DNA of 64,000 bases from Achromobacter sp. MFA1 R4 (GTDB taxonomy: Bacteria > Pseudomonadota > Gammaproteobacteria > Burkholderiales > Burkholderiaceae_B), in the NCBI RefSeq assembly GCF_900156745.1, contig NZ_LT707065.1:4960001-5024000 (forward strand), given 5' to 3'. The notes beneath the pieces were generated by a model. It worked only from the letters and a program-made list of their open reading frames with translations, did not search any database and was not told the origin of the DNA. Of the stretch, positions 49,653 through 58,728 are shown piece by piece (position 1 is the stretch's first letter; each line of letters starts with the position of its first letter). The translations under genes and the position numbers were made by a program.

Positions 49653-50013
49653 GTCCTTTTTCTCTCTATGTCGCTGTGTGCAGCCGTTGCAAGGCGCCGT
49701 GGGCGCGTGGCCGTTGCCGGGCGCGCGAGGGCGCCGGGAGGCAGGCTGCAAGGGGAATTCAGGGTGCCAATTTCTTGGCGGCCTCGAACATAGAAGGCAC
49801 GCGTGAGGCGTGTCAAGACGAGTATTTCGGCGCAAGCGCCGGGCTGGACCGGGGCGGCTTGCGGGCATAGCCCCCCGAAATCGCACCGCGCCCGTCGCCA
49901 TAGGGGCCGCCGTGGCCGGGCGCGTGGCGCGGGGATGCCGACGGCGATTAACGGCCTGTTACGTTGGCAATATTCCGCGTTACCGGTGGGCGGGCGCGGG
50001 CCGGCGTTCTGGA
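49653..50013. other. 361-bp region with no recognisable gene
   Basis: Lies between the start of the exported protein (minus strand) and the end of the SMP-30 gene (minus strand). It contains the presumed promoter of the exported protein. I see no tRNA, repeat, terminator with a T-run or convincing small gene in it. Confidence 0.5.
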
Positions 50014-50949
50014 CTACGCGCCGCTGGCGCGCCGTTCGGGCCGGAACAGGGCCATCCCAGGGTGCGACCCACGCGCGGACAGGATCGTGCCCGTGGTCGA
50101 TTCGGTGCAGAACAGGGTGCGGCCGTCGTCCCCGCCGAACGCGAGATTGGTGACGGACAAGCCCCCGGGGCTGCGCCATACCGTCAGCGGCTCGCCCCGG
50201 TGATTGAGCAGCCACACATAGCCCAGCCCCGGGTTGCACACCAGCAGATTGCCTTCGCTGTCCACCGCCAGCCCGTCAGGACCGCTCGGGCCATAAGACG
50301 TGAAGAACTGGCTCACCTTGCTGACGCTGCCGTCGGCCATCAGCGGCACGCGCCACACGCAATTGCCGCGCGTCACCGCCAGGTACAGCACCTTGCCATC
50401 GGGCGACAGCGCCACGCCGTTGGGACTGGGCACGTTATCCAGCAGGCAATCCAGTTGGCCATCGGGCCGCAGCCGGTAAAGCCGTCCGGTGGGATCGTGC
50501 AGCCCGCTCTGGCCCTGGTCGGTGAAGTACAGATTGCCTTGCGCGTCGAAGATCAGGTCGTTCACGCCCTTGAAACGCTCGCTGTTGCGCCGGGCGAGGT
50601 AAGGCGTGACCTTGCCGCTCGCGACGTCCAGCGCCATCAGCCCGTTCTTGTAATCGGTGATCAGGAGCCGCCCGTCATCGAGGAACTTCATCCCATTGGG
50701 CTCGCCATCGTATTCCGCCACCAGCGACCATTCGCGGTCGGGGCTGATGCGAAAGACGCGGCCCCATGGAATGTCGGTGACGTAGAGATTGCCGCGGCGG
50801 TCGAACACCGGGCCTTCTAGGAACGAATCCGCGAAGGCGCCGCCGCGATTGGCATCGGCCCAGTCGCTGCGCGCGGCGCGGCGAAAGCGCTCGGGCATGG
50901 GCGACCAGACGTCCAGTTGCGCCACCTGGGGCGCTTGCAGAAAAAACAT
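50014..50949 (-). CDS. SMP-30/gluconolactonase-family lactonase
   Basis: 311 residues forming a six-bladed propeller. Metal-binding positions of the family are visible: Glu in FLEGPVFDRRGNLYVTDI (about 45), Asn in GVNDLIFDAQGNLYFTD (about 128) and Asp in GPDGLAVDSEGNLLV. It would hydrolyse a sugar or acid lactone to the open acid. It has no signal peptide, so it is cytoplasmic. AGGGAGAGCCC precedes its ATG. It is the last gene of a minus-strand group with two Bug receptors. Confidence 0.88.
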   Translation of the reverse strand: MFFLQAPQVAQLDVWSPMPERFRRAARSDWADANRGGAFADSFLEGPVFDRRGNLYVTDIPWGRVFRISPDREWSLVAEYDGEPNGMKFLDDGRLLITDYKNGLMALDVASGKVTPYLARRNSERFKGVNDLIFDAQGNLYFTDQGQSGLHDPTGRLYRLRPDGQLDCLLDNVPSPNGVALSPDGKVLYLAVTRGNCVWRVPLMADGSVSKVSQFFTSYGPSGPDGLAVDSEGNLLVCNPGLGYVWLLNHRGEPLTVWRSPGGLSVTNLAFGGDDGRTLFCTESTTGTILSARGSHPGMALFRPERRASGA

Positions 50950-50964
50950 GGGCTCTCCCTGGGG

Positions 50965-51963
50965 TTACTTGGCGTCGTAGCCGATGTTGCGGGCCACGTT
51001 GCCCCACATCACGCCGCTGTCGGCGAGGATGCGGGTGAACTCGGCGGCATCGGCCGCGCGCGGCTCGGCGCCCATCTTGGTGGCGAAGGTCTTCATTTCT
51101 TCAGAGGCCATGGCCTTGGCGACCTCGCGCTGCAGGCGTTCCATGACTTGCGGCGGCGTGTCCTTGGGCGCCCACAGGCCGGTCCAGTTGACCACGCCAA
51201 AGTCCTTCACGCCAGCCTGGGCAAAGGTCGGCACGTCGGGCAGCACGGCCAGGCGCTTGTCGCCGCTGACCGCCAGCAGGCGCAACTTGTCGCCCTGCAC
51301 CGCGCCCATCACCCCGGTGGTGGACGCGAACTGGAACTCGATCACCTTGCCCAGCACGGCCTGCGTGGCTTCCGCCGCGCCCTTGAACGGCACGTGCATG
51401 AACTTCACGTTCGTCGCCAGCGCCAGGCCTTCCGCGGCGAAGTGGGGCGTGGTGCCCGGCCCGCCGGAGCCATAGGTGATCATCCCGGGCTTGGCGCGGG
51501 CCTGCGCGATCAGGTCGTCGAGCGTGCGGTAGGGGCTGTCGTTCGACACGGCCAGCGCCATCGGCGCAAACACAAAGGCCGAGACGGGCTGCAGGTCCTT
51601 GGCCGGGTCGAAGGGCAATTGCTTGAAGATGTGCGGCAGCAGCGAATAGGTCGTGTCGTTGGCCACCAGCGTGTAGCCGTCGGGCGCCGCGCGGGCCACC
51701 TGGCTTACGCCGATCGTGCCCGTGGCGCCGGGCTTGTTTTCGACGATGAAGCTCTGGCCGGTCTGTGTCGACAGCATCTGCGCCATCTTGCGCGTGGCCA
51801 CGTCGACCGCGCCGCCGGGACCGTAGGGCACCACGATGCGGACGGGACGGCTGGGCCAGTCTTGCGCGGCGTGGGCGATGCCGGCGCTCAGCAGGGGCAA
51901 GGCGGCTGCAAGCGTCATGGCGGCGCCGCGCAGGCGGAACAGGGCGTGTACTTGTCGGGTCAT
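50965..51963 (-). CDS. Bug-family periplasmic solute receptor (TctC-like)
   Basis: 332 residues with a signal peptide (cleavage near IAHAAQ). Landmarks: PVRIVVPYGPGGAVDVATR, VENKPGATGTIGVSQVARAAPDGYTL, FDPAKDLQPVSAFV, HVPFKGAAEATQAVLGK and LPDVPTFAQAGVKDFG. It directly precedes the SMP-30 lactonase gene (15 bases) and follows another Bug gene; tandem Bug receptors may bind different but related ligands. Confidence 0.92.
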   Translation of the reverse strand: MTRQVHALFRLRGAAMTLAAALPLLSAGIAHAAQDWPSRPVRIVVPYGPGGAVDVATRKMAQMLSTQTGQSFIVENKPGATGTIGVSQVARAAPDGYTLVANDTTYSLLPHIFKQLPFDPAKDLQPVSAFVFAPMALAVSNDSPYRTLDDLIAQARAKPGMITYGSGGPGTTPHFAAEGLALATNVKFMHVPFKGAAEATQAVLGKVIEFQFASTTGVMGAVQGDKLRLLAVSGDKRLAVLPDVPTFAQAGVKDFGVVNWTGLWAPKDTPPQVMERLQREVAKAMASEEMKTFATKMGAEPRAADAAEFTRILADSGVMWGNVARNIGYDAK

Positions 51964-51995
51964 TTGTCTTCCTCTCTCGTCTTGTTATGCAAGGA

Positions 51996-52955
51996 TTATT
52001 CCGCTTTCAGGCCCAGTTCCTGGGCCAATTTGCGGTTGGTGTCGATGTCATGGGATAGCTGTGCACCGAACGCGTCGCCGCAAAGCTCGCGCGGCTGCAT
52101 GCCCAGCGCGTCCAGGCTCTTGGCGGTGGCGTCGGCCCGGGCAAAGCCGCGGGCCGTCTCTTGCAGCCGGGCGCGCACGTCCGGCGGCAGTCCGGCGGGC
52201 GCCAGCACGCCGTACCAGGCATCGGCCGCGTAGCCGGGGACGCCGGCCTCGTCGAAGGTCGGCACTTGCGGCAATTGCGCCAGGCGCTTGGGCGCGGCGA
52301 CCGCCAGGGCGGTCAGCTTGCCGGACTGGACCTGCGGCAGCACCGAGCCCAGCGTGGCCAGCGAGCTGTCGACCTGGCCGCCCATCAGGTCCGAAATCGC
52401 CTGCGCCGCGCCCTTATAGGGGATGTGGTTCATGCGGATGCCGGTCTGCTGCAGGAACTGCGCCGTGGCGAAATGGCCGGAACTGCCGGTGCCGGGGGTG
52501 GCGTAGGTCAGGCGCCCCGGTTCGGCGCGGGCCCGCGCCAGGAAGTCGTCCAGGGTATTGACCTTCAGGGCCGGGCCGGTGACCAGCACCGTGGGGCTGA
52601 CCGCCACGGCGCATATCGGGGTAAAGGATTTGAGCGCGTCGAACTTGACCCGGTCGGCGTAGAGCGCCGGAATCATGGTGTGGTTGGTGGCGCCGATCAA
52701 CAGCGTGTAGCCATCGGGGGCGGCCTTGGCCACGGCTTCCGCCGCCAGGATGGTGTTGGCGCCGGGGCGGTTTTCCACCACGAAGGTCTGCCCCAGCGCC
52801 TGCGAGGCGTACGAGGCGAAGGCGCGGGCGACGACGTCGGTCGGGCCGCCCGGCGAGAAGCCGACGACCACGCGCACGGGATGATCGGGATATTGGGCCG
52901 CCGCAGCGCCGGCGCAGAGCGCCAGGGTGAGGGGCAAGAGGCGTAGGGGTTTCAC
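51996..52955 (-). CDS. Bug-family periplasmic solute receptor (TctC-like)
   Basis: 319 residues. GTG 52955 is the likely start: CAGGAGAC lies eight bases before, and the following VKPLRLLPLTLALCAGAAAAQ is a proper signal peptide; the longer frame to 53150 adds an Arg/Pro-rich stretch. Landmarks: PVRVVVGFSPGGPTDVVAR, VENRPGANTILAAEAVAKAAPDGYTL, FDALKSFTPICAV, HIPYKGAAQAISDLMGGQVDSS and LPQVPTFDEAGVPGYA. It stands between the cyclase gene and another Bug gene. Confidence 0.9.
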   Translation of the reverse strand: MKPLRLLPLTLALCAGAAAAQYPDHPVRVVVGFSPGGPTDVVARAFASYASQALGQTFVVENRPGANTILAAEAVAKAAPDGYTLLIGATNHTMIPALYADRVKFDALKSFTPICAVAVSPTVLVTGPALKVNTLDDFLARARAEPGRLTYATPGTGSSGHFATAQFLQQTGIRMNHIPYKGAAQAISDLMGGQVDSSLATLGSVLPQVQSGKLTALAVAAPKRLAQLPQVPTFDEAGVPGYAADAWYGVLAPAGLPPDVRARLQETARGFARADATAKSLDALGMQPRELCGDAFGAQLSHDIDTNRKLAQELGLKAE

Positions 52956-53026
52956 GAAGTGTCTCCTGGTTGAAGGGGCGTGCGGCCTGTGCCGGCCGCT
53001 GCGCGGGGGGGAATGAAAATGGGGAA

Positions 53027-54097
53027 TCAGACGGTGGCGATGGGCGTGGCGGGCGAACCGGCGGCGCCGGGCAGGCGCAGCGGCGGCGCGGTCAGCAGGA
53101 ACCGGTGGCGCCGGTGCGCGCGCAGCCAGCGCGCCAGGGGCGTCAGCCACCAGAGTTCGCCCAGGTGAATGCCGTTCTTGAACAGGCAGTGCTCATGCAG
53201 CGGCAGTCGCGGGCGGCGCAGCGGCGTGGCGGCGCCGCGCAGGCTGACCGGCTGGACCAGTTCAACGGCGGGGTTGTCGGCGATGAGGCAAGCCACGCGC
53301 GCATCGACGATCCATTGCAGCAGCCGCTCGTCGTGGCCGTCGAGTCCGCTGCCGGTGGCATGCAGCCGCGCCACATCCGGCTGGCGGTTCATCGTCATCA
53401 GCGTGTCGCCAAATCCGGTATGCAGGCACACCATGTCGCCCGGCTCGATCGTCACCCCGTCGGCATCCAGCATCCGCATCCAGGCGTCGTAGCCGACGGC
53501 CGTGCGCGTGCGGCCGACGTGGGCTTCCAGGTCGACGAGCACCGCGCGTCCCTGCACGCCGTGCTCGGCCAGTCGTTCGATGCCCAGCGCCTTGGCGGCC
53601 GGCCCGGGAAAGCGCGCCCAATCGGCAGGCGCCCGGGCGTCTTCCGATGCCGCCACGATGTCGACGCCGGCGCGATACCCGTTGTAGAACACCGCTTCGG
53701 CCACGCCGTCATCGTCGGCGTCAAAGCGGCTGCCCATGTGTGCGAGGCTGTCCCACTGGGTGGAGTACTGCGTGTTCATGAGCAGCACGTCGTCGCACAC
53801 CACGTCTGTGAGCAGGGGATCTTCGGTCGCATATGACCAGCAAAAGCCCTGGGCGCCGGCGCTCTTGCCGTCGCGCAGCGTGGCATAGCGCTGCGGCGGC
53901 AGGCGTTTCGGGTTGAGCGCCGTGCCGCCCGGCACGTCCAGCGGCAGCGACAGGCAGAACGTCAGCCCTTCGCGGACCTCGGCGATGCCCTGCAGCACCT
54001 TGGCGGGGGTGACAAGGTTCATCCGCCCGAGTTGGTCGTCGGGCCCGAATTCGCCCCAGTGGCTGCCCGCGGGCGCGCATTTCCAGCGTTGCGCCAT
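53027..54097 (-). CDS. Cyclase-family metal hydrolase
   Basis: 356 residues. The stretch TQWDSLAHMGSRFDADDDGVAEAVFYNGY (about 110-138) is the core of the long-chain branch of the cyclase/kynurenine-formamidase family, in which the usual HxGTHxD motif is replaced by QWDSLAH; a conserved GDMVCLHTGFGD and the C-terminal HEHCLFKNGIHLGELWWL with further His and Glu complete the metal site. Members hydrolyse cyclic amides or lactones such as isatin. It overlaps no gene but lies 11 bases after the dehydrogenase gene, within a catabolic operon. No signal peptide. Confidence 0.87.
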   Translation of the reverse strand: MAQRWKCAPAGSHWGEFGPDDQLGRMNLVTPAKVLQGIAEVREGLTFCLSLPLDVPGGTALNPKRLPPQRYATLRDGKSAGAQGFCWSYATEDPLLTDVVCDDVLLMNTQYSTQWDSLAHMGSRFDADDDGVAEAVFYNGYRAGVDIVAASEDARAPADWARFPGPAAKALGIERLAEHGVQGRAVLVDLEAHVGRTRTAVGYDAWMRMLDADGVTIEPGDMVCLHTGFGDTLMTMNRQPDVARLHATGSGLDGHDERLLQWIVDARVACLIADNPAVELVQPVSLRGAATPLRRPRLPLHEHCLFKNGIHLGELWWLTPLARWLRAHRRHRFLLTAPPLRLPGAAGSPATPIATV

Positions 54098-54108
54098 GGC
54101 GTGCGTCC

Positions 54109-55047
54109 TCAGGCGGGCGAGCCGGCGCGCGCCAGGGCGTCCAGCACGTTGCGCGCGGCGGCCACGCCCATGTTGACGTAGGCGGCGCTGGTCACGCCGC
54201 CGATGTGCGGGCTCAGGATGATGCGCGGTTCCTGCTGGAACGGATGGCCGGCCGGCATGGGTTCCACGGCGAAACTGTCCAGGCCCGCGGCGCGAACCTG
54301 GCCCGTGCGCACGGCCGCCAGCAGTGCATCCTCGTCCACCAGACCGCCGCGCGCGGTGTTCACCAGGATCACGCCGGGCTTGCATTGCGCCAGCGTCGCG
54401 GCGTTGACCATGCCGCGGTTCTCTTCGGTGAGCGGGCAGTGCAGCGACACCACATCGGACTCGCGCCAGATCGCATCCAGCGGCACGCTGCGCAGGTACT
54501 CCGGCAAGTCGCGGGCGTAGGGGTCGTAGCCGATGACGCGCATGTCCAGCCCGTGCGCCATGGCCGCCATGCGCCGTCCGATGGCGCCCAGGCCGATCAG
54601 GCCGATCGTCTTGCCGCCCAGTTCCAGGCTTTTGTGGGTGGATTTGTCCCAGTGGCCGGCCCGCATGCGTTCGTCCAGCCCGACGACGGATTTGGCGCAG
54701 GCCAGCAGCAGGGCCAGAGCCTGTTCGGCCACGGCGGCGGCGTTCGCGCCCACTGCGGCGACCACCTGGATCCCGCGCTGGGCGGCGGCGGCCTTGTCGA
54801 TCGTGTCGGTGCCGCTGCCGTGCTTGGAGATCACGCGCAGCGCGGGGGCGGCATCCATCGCGGGGGCGCCGACCTTGCTGTAGCGCACGATGATGGCGAC
54901 GGGATCGTGTTCGCGGCACAGCGCGACGATGTCGTCCTCGGTGGGCGTCTTGCCGGCAAACACCATGCGAAAGTCTTGCAGCAGCGCAAGCGCCTCCGGC
55001 GCCAGGTCGGCGGCAGTCACCAGGATCGCTGGCTTGGCGGCATTCAC
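54109..55047 (-). CDS. D-2-hydroxyacid dehydrogenase (phosphoglycerate dehydrogenase-like)
   Basis: 312 residues. NAD-binding GLIGLGAIGRRMA (about 150), catalytic Arg in NTARGGLVDE, Glu in DSFAVEP and His in SPHIGGVT are all present, so it should interconvert a 2-hydroxy acid and a 2-keto acid. Without the regulatory ACT domain it is unlikely to be the serine-pathway enzyme. GTG 55047 overlaps the TGA of the RraA gene (GTGA), so the two are co-translated. Confidence 0.9.
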   Translation of the reverse strand: MNAAKPAILVTAADLAPEALALLQDFRMVFAGKTPTEDDIVALCREHDPVAIIVRYSKVGAPAMDAAPALRVISKHGSGTDTIDKAAAAQRGIQVVAAVGANAAAVAEQALALLLACAKSVVGLDERMRAGHWDKSTHKSLELGGKTIGLIGLGAIGRRMAAMAHGLDMRVIGYDPYARDLPEYLRSVPLDAIWRESDVVSLHCPLTEENRGMVNAATLAQCKPGVILVNTARGGLVDEDALLAAVRTGQVRAAGLDSFAVEPMPAGHPFQQEPRIILSPHIGGVTSAAYVNMGVAAARNVLDALARAGSPA

Positions 55048-55727
55048 AGCGATTCTCCTTCCTTCAGGACGCCGGCCGCGCGCAGGGCGGCATCGAGCCA
55101 CTTGGCCTGCGTGTCGCCCGCCTGGATGGCGGCAATGCGCGCCGCTTCGTCGCGCACCTTCTTTTCCGCGGCGGGCAGCAGGCCTTCGATCTTTTCGCGT
55201 TCGACCACCACCACGCCGTCGGCGTCGCCGATGATGAAGTCGCCGGAATGGACGGTCACGCCGCCCACCGACACCGGATGGCCGATACGGCCCGGCACGT
55301 TCTTGGTCGGGCCGTTGGGGTTGGTGCCGGCCGCGAACACCGGGTAGTCCATCTCGATGATCTCGACCGTGTCGCGCGCGGCCCCGTCCATCACGACGCC
55401 CGCAATGCCCAGCTTGCGGCAGGCGGTCATCATGATGGTGCCCATCAGCGCCGAGCTCAGGTCGCCCTTGCCGTCGATCACCAGCACGTCGCCGGGCTTG
55501 GCCAGCGCAATCGCGGCATGGATCATGAGGTTGTCGCCCGGGCGCACCTCGACCGTCAGCGCGGAACCGGCCACCGTCATGGCGGGATGGAGCGGACGGA
55601 TACGCCCGCTCAACGCCCCGCGCCGGCCGGCCACGTCGGCCAGGATGGCGGGTTGGAGCGCGGCGGCGCGTCGCACGACGTCGGCGCTGACGCGGGGAAA
55701 GTCCTTGATGATGTCCTGATTGGCCAT
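55044..55727 (-). CDS. RraA-family protein (HMG/CHA aldolase-like)
   Basis: 227 residues. Signature: PGDNLMIHAAIALAKPGDVLVIDGKGDLSSALMGTIMMTACRKLGIAGVVMDGAARDT (about 62-119) with the G-x-x-x-D-x-x-RD element MDGAARD, and SGDFIIGDADGVVVV near residue 180. This form is close to the 4-hydroxy-4-methyl-2-oxoglutarate/4-carboxy-4-hydroxy-2-oxoadipate aldolase group (LigK/ProA-like), which cleaves to pyruvate. In this cluster it is coupled to a 2-hydroxyacid dehydrogenase and sits near an amidohydrolase related to lactone hydrolases, so an aldolase role is favoured over RNase E regulation. Confidence 0.85.
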   Translation of the reverse strand: MANQDIIKDFPRVSADVVRRAAALQPAILADVAGRRGALSGRIRPLHPAMTVAGSALTVEVRPGDNLMIHAAIALAKPGDVLVIDGKGDLSSALMGTIMMTACRKLGIAGVVMDGAARDTVEIIEMDYPVFAAGTNPNGPTKNVPGRIGHPVSVGGVTVHSGDFIIGDADGVVVVEREKIEGLLPAAEKKVRDEAARIAAIQAGDTQAKWLDAALRAAGVLKEGESL

Positions 55728-55767
55728 GAGAGTTCCTGTCGGGAGTGGAAAGAGGATGCGGGGGCGG

Positions 55768-56763
55768 TCATGCGGGCTTGATGCCCGCCTCGCGGATGAC
55801 CTTGCCCCATTTGTCGAAGTCCGCCTTGCGGGTCTGGTCGAGGGCCTGCGGCGTGCCGCCGGCCAGCGTGATGCCGAGCTGCCGGGACAGTTCCTGCAGC
55901 GCGGGTGTCTGCAGCGCCTGGCCGATGCTGGCGTTGAGGCGGTCGATCACGGGGGCGGGCGTGGCGACCGGCGCGAACACGGCCTGCCATTGCTCCACCA
56001 CGAAATCGTCGAAGGCGGCTTCTTTCATGGTCGGCACGTCAGGCAGCGCGGGCAGCCGTTGCGCCGAGGTGGCGGCAAGGGCGCGCAGCGCGCCGGTCTG
56101 CACGTGCGGCAGGGCGGCGGCGGCGGGAATGAACGCGAACTGCACCTGGCCGGCCAGCGTGTCCTGCAGCGCGGGGGTGTCGCCTTTGTAGGGCACGTGA
56201 AGAAAGCGCGCGCCCGTCTTCTGCTGCAGCAGTTCGCCCTGAATGTGCAGGATGGTGCCGGTGCCGCCGGAGGCATAGGCCAGGCTCTCTGGCGCCTTCT
56301 TGCCCGCCGCGACGAGGTCGGCCACGGTCTTGAAGGGCTGCGCCGTGCCCACCACCAGCAGATGGGGAATGGTGCCGACCAGAATTACCGGCGCAAAGTC
56401 GGCCACCGGGTCGTAAGTCAGGTTGCCCATGATGTGCGGGGCGATCGCCTGGGGGCCGATGGAGGTGCCCAGCAAGGTCAGGCCGTCGGGCTCCGCGCGC
56501 GCCACGCGGGCCGCGCCGATGGTGCCGGTGGCGCCGGGACGGTTGTCCACGATCACGCGCGTGGCCAGCAGCGTGTCGAGCTGTTGCGCGATGGCGCGGC
56601 CCAGCACGTCGGTGCTGCCGCCGGCCGGGTAGGGCACCACCCAGGTGATGGTCTTGCCGGCGGGCCATGGCGGCGCGGCGCGCACGCCAAAGGCGGCGCC
56701 AGCGGTCAGCGCGGCGGTGGCGGTCAGAAAGCCGCGGCGGGTCAGGGTGCAGGGGGATCGCAT
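55768..56763 (-). CDS. Bug-family solute receptor with a Tat-type signal
   Basis: 331 residues. The N-terminus TLTRRGFLTATAALTAGAAFG carries a twin-arginine motif followed by a mild hydrophobic core and an AAP cleavage zone, unlike the Sec signals of most Bugs here; it is probably exported folded. Landmarks: TITWVVPYPAGGSTDVLGR, VDNRPGATGTIGAARVARAEPDGLTL, YDPVADFAPVILV, HVPYKGDTPALQDTLAGQVQFAF and LPDVPTMKEAAFDDF. It lies between the RraA and amidohydrolase genes. Confidence 0.92.
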   Translation of the reverse strand: MRSPCTLTRRGFLTATAALTAGAAFGVRAAPPWPAGKTITWVVPYPAGGSTDVLGRAIAQQLDTLLATRVIVDNRPGATGTIGAARVARAEPDGLTLLGTSIGPQAIAPHIMGNLTYDPVADFAPVILVGTIPHLLVVGTAQPFKTVADLVAAGKKAPESLAYASGGTGTILHIQGELLQQKTGARFLHVPYKGDTPALQDTLAGQVQFAFIPAAAALPHVQTGALRALAATSAQRLPALPDVPTMKEAAFDDFVVEQWQAVFAPVATPAPVIDRLNASIGQALQTPALQELSRQLGITLAGGTPQALDQTRKADFDKWGKVIREAGIKPA

Positions 56764-56788
56764 GGTTTGTCTCCGATGGTTTTATGGG

Positions 56789-57655
56789 TCATGCCGCAAA
56801 GCCGTACAAGGCCGCCGGGTTGTGGACGAGGACCTGGCGCAGGCGGGCGCTGCCGGTCCAGTCCGCCAGCCGGTCGAACTGGCGCGCGTCGTCGGGCATG
56901 GGCTGCATGCCTGCCGAGGCGGAGGCGTGCGGCCAGTCGCTGCCCCACACGACGCGCTCGGGATTGGCGTCGAGATAGCTGCGGGCCAGCGCATCCAGCG
57001 CCGGGTCCTCGATGGAGTGGCGGGTGCTGACGAGGTAGCCGCCGGACAGCTTGATCCAGGCGCGGCCGCGCTCGAGCAGCCGCAGCACCACGGCGTGGGC
57101 CGGGTGGACGCCGGCCTCGTGCGGGGCCAGGCGCGCCATGTGGTCGAACACGACGGGCACGGGCAGGTCCGACAGCACCGGCGCCAACTCCGCCAGCCGG
57201 CCGGGCGCCATCAGCAGTTGCAGATGCCAGCCCAGCGGCGCGATCCGCTTGGCCAGCGGCAGGATCTGGTCGGCGGAACTGGTCACGCCCAACGAAAGAT
57301 TGAGGCGGATGCCACGCACGCCCTCGTCGTGCATGGCCTGGAGCTGCGCCTCGCGCTCGTCGCCATCGATCACCGCCACGCCGCGCGCCTGCTCGCCCAG
57401 CAGCGCAAGCGCGTCCAGCATGGGACGGTTGTCCGCGCCATAGGTGGAGGGCGTGACCAGCACGGCCCGCTGCGTTCCCAGCCGCGCCTGGATCTCGCGG
57501 TACTGCGCCATCGTGGCGTCCGGCGGCGTCAGCCTGGCGCCGGCCACGGCCGGATAGCGCGCGTCATAGGCGTGGATGTGGCAGTCGCAGGCGCCGGCGG
57601 GCGCCGGGGTGGCTGCGCGCGATCCGCCGCTGGAATAGGGATGGCGGGCTTGCAT
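56789..57655 (-). CDS. Amidohydrolase_2-family lactone hydrolase
   Basis: 288 residues, a TIM-barrel metal hydrolase of the COG3618 group. Metal ligands: CDCHIHAYD near the N-terminus (HxH), His in FDHMARL (about 171) and Asp in WGSDWPHAS (about 238). Relatives include 2-pyrone-4,6-dicarboxylate hydrolase (LigI), 4-sulfomuconolactone hydrolase and D-galactarolactone isomerase; this sequence alone does not choose among them. It sits between two Bug receptor genes and close to an RraA-type aldolase, which fits a lactone-opening then aldol-cleavage route (inference). Confidence 0.88.
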   Translation of the reverse strand: MQARHPYSSGGSRAATPAPAGACDCHIHAYDARYPAVAGARLTPPDATMAQYREIQARLGTQRAVLVTPSTYGADNRPMLDALALLGEQARGVAVIDGDEREAQLQAMHDEGVRGIRLNLSLGVTSSADQILPLAKRIAPLGWHLQLLMAPGRLAELAPVLSDLPVPVVFDHMARLAPHEAGVHPAHAVVLRLLERGRAWIKLSGGYLVSTRHSIEDPALDALARSYLDANPERVVWGSDWPHASASAGMQPMPDDARQFDRLADWTGSARLRQVLVHNPAALYGFAA

Positions 57656-57661
57656 GGCGGA

Positions 57662-58630
57662 TCACTCGACCTTTGCGCCCGAGTCCTTGACGATCTTGCC
57701 CCAGCGTACGCGGTCGTCGTGGATCAGCTTGGCGAATTCGTCGGGCGAGCTGGTCAACACCCGCGCGCCTTGCTCCTGATACTTCTGGCTCAGCGTCTTG
57801 GACTGCAACGCCTTGTTGAACTCGGCGTTCAGGCGCTGCACGATGTCCTTGGGCGTGCCGGCCGGCGCGGCCAGCCCGAACCAGGTCACCGCCTCGAAGC
57901 CGGGAAAGCCCCGCTCGGCGATGGTGGGGACATCGGGCATGTCCGGCACGCGCTGCGTCGACGTGACGGCCAGCGCCCGCATCTTGCCGTTGCGCACATG
58001 GCCGATCAGCGTGGGCACCGACGACAGATACATGTCGATCTGGCCGCCGATCAGGTCGTTGGAGGCCTGCGCCGCGCCCTTGTAGGGGATGTGGGTGAGC
58101 GTGATGCCGGCGGCGTTCTGCAATTGCACGGCCGCCAGATGGGCCACGGTGCCATTGCCCGAACTGGCGAAGTTGAGCGCGCCGGGCTTGGCCTTGGCGG
58201 TGGCAATCAGGTCCTCGAAGGACTTGAGGGGCGAATTGGCCGGCACCACGATCACCAGCGGCGCGTCCGCGACGAGGCCGATGGCGGAAAGATCGGTTTC
58301 GGGGTTGTAGGGCAGCTTGGAATACAGGGTCGGATTGATCGCCAGGTTGCTGGTCTGACCCAGCACCAGCGTATAGCCGTCGGGCGCGGACTTGGCCGCC
58401 GTATCCACCCCGATGTTGCCGCCCGAGCCCGGCCGGTTCTCCGTCACGATGTTCCAGCCCGTGTTGCCGGCGACCGCGATGGCCGCCTCGCGCGCCAGGA
58501 CGTCGGTGCCGCCGCCGGGCGGGAACGGCACGATCAGGCGGATGGGCTTTTCCGGATAGCCGTTCGCGGCACTCAAACCGCTCATGCACACCAGGGCCAC
58601 GCAGGACAGCACACGCGCAATCTGCTTCAT
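57662..58630 (-). CDS. Bug-family periplasmic solute receptor (TctC-like)
   Basis: 322 residues with signal peptide (cleavage near SAANG). Landmarks: PIRLIVPFPPGGGTDVLAR, TENRPGSGGNIGVDTAAKSAPDGYTL, YNPETDLSAIGLV, HIPYKGAAQASNDLIGGQIDMYL and MPDVPTIAERGFPGFE. It is the first gene of the minus-strand operon and is divergent from an IclR regulator, its likely controller. The amidohydrolase starts just after its stop (6 bases), so it is in the same transcript. Confidence 0.92.
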   Translation of the reverse strand: MKQIARVLSCVALVCMSGLSAANGYPEKPIRLIVPFPPGGGTDVLAREAAIAVAGNTGWNIVTENRPGSGGNIGVDTAAKSAPDGYTLVLGQTSNLAINPTLYSKLPYNPETDLSAIGLVADAPLVIVVPANSPLKSFEDLIATAKAKPGALNFASSGNGTVAHLAAVQLQNAAGITLTHIPYKGAAQASNDLIGGQIDMYLSSVPTLIGHVRNGKMRALAVTSTQRVPDMPDVPTIAERGFPGFEAVTWFGLAAPAGTPKDIVQRLNAEFNKALQSKTLSQKYQEQGARVLTSSPDEFAKLIHDDRVRWGKIVKDSGAKVE

Positions 58631-58728
58631 GATTCTTGTCTCCGATATCTGTTTTGTGGTTCGGAGATTGTGAATCCGTGTTCCGCTCAATACAATGCAA
58701 GTCCGTACAGCGAAACACGTTGCGCACA

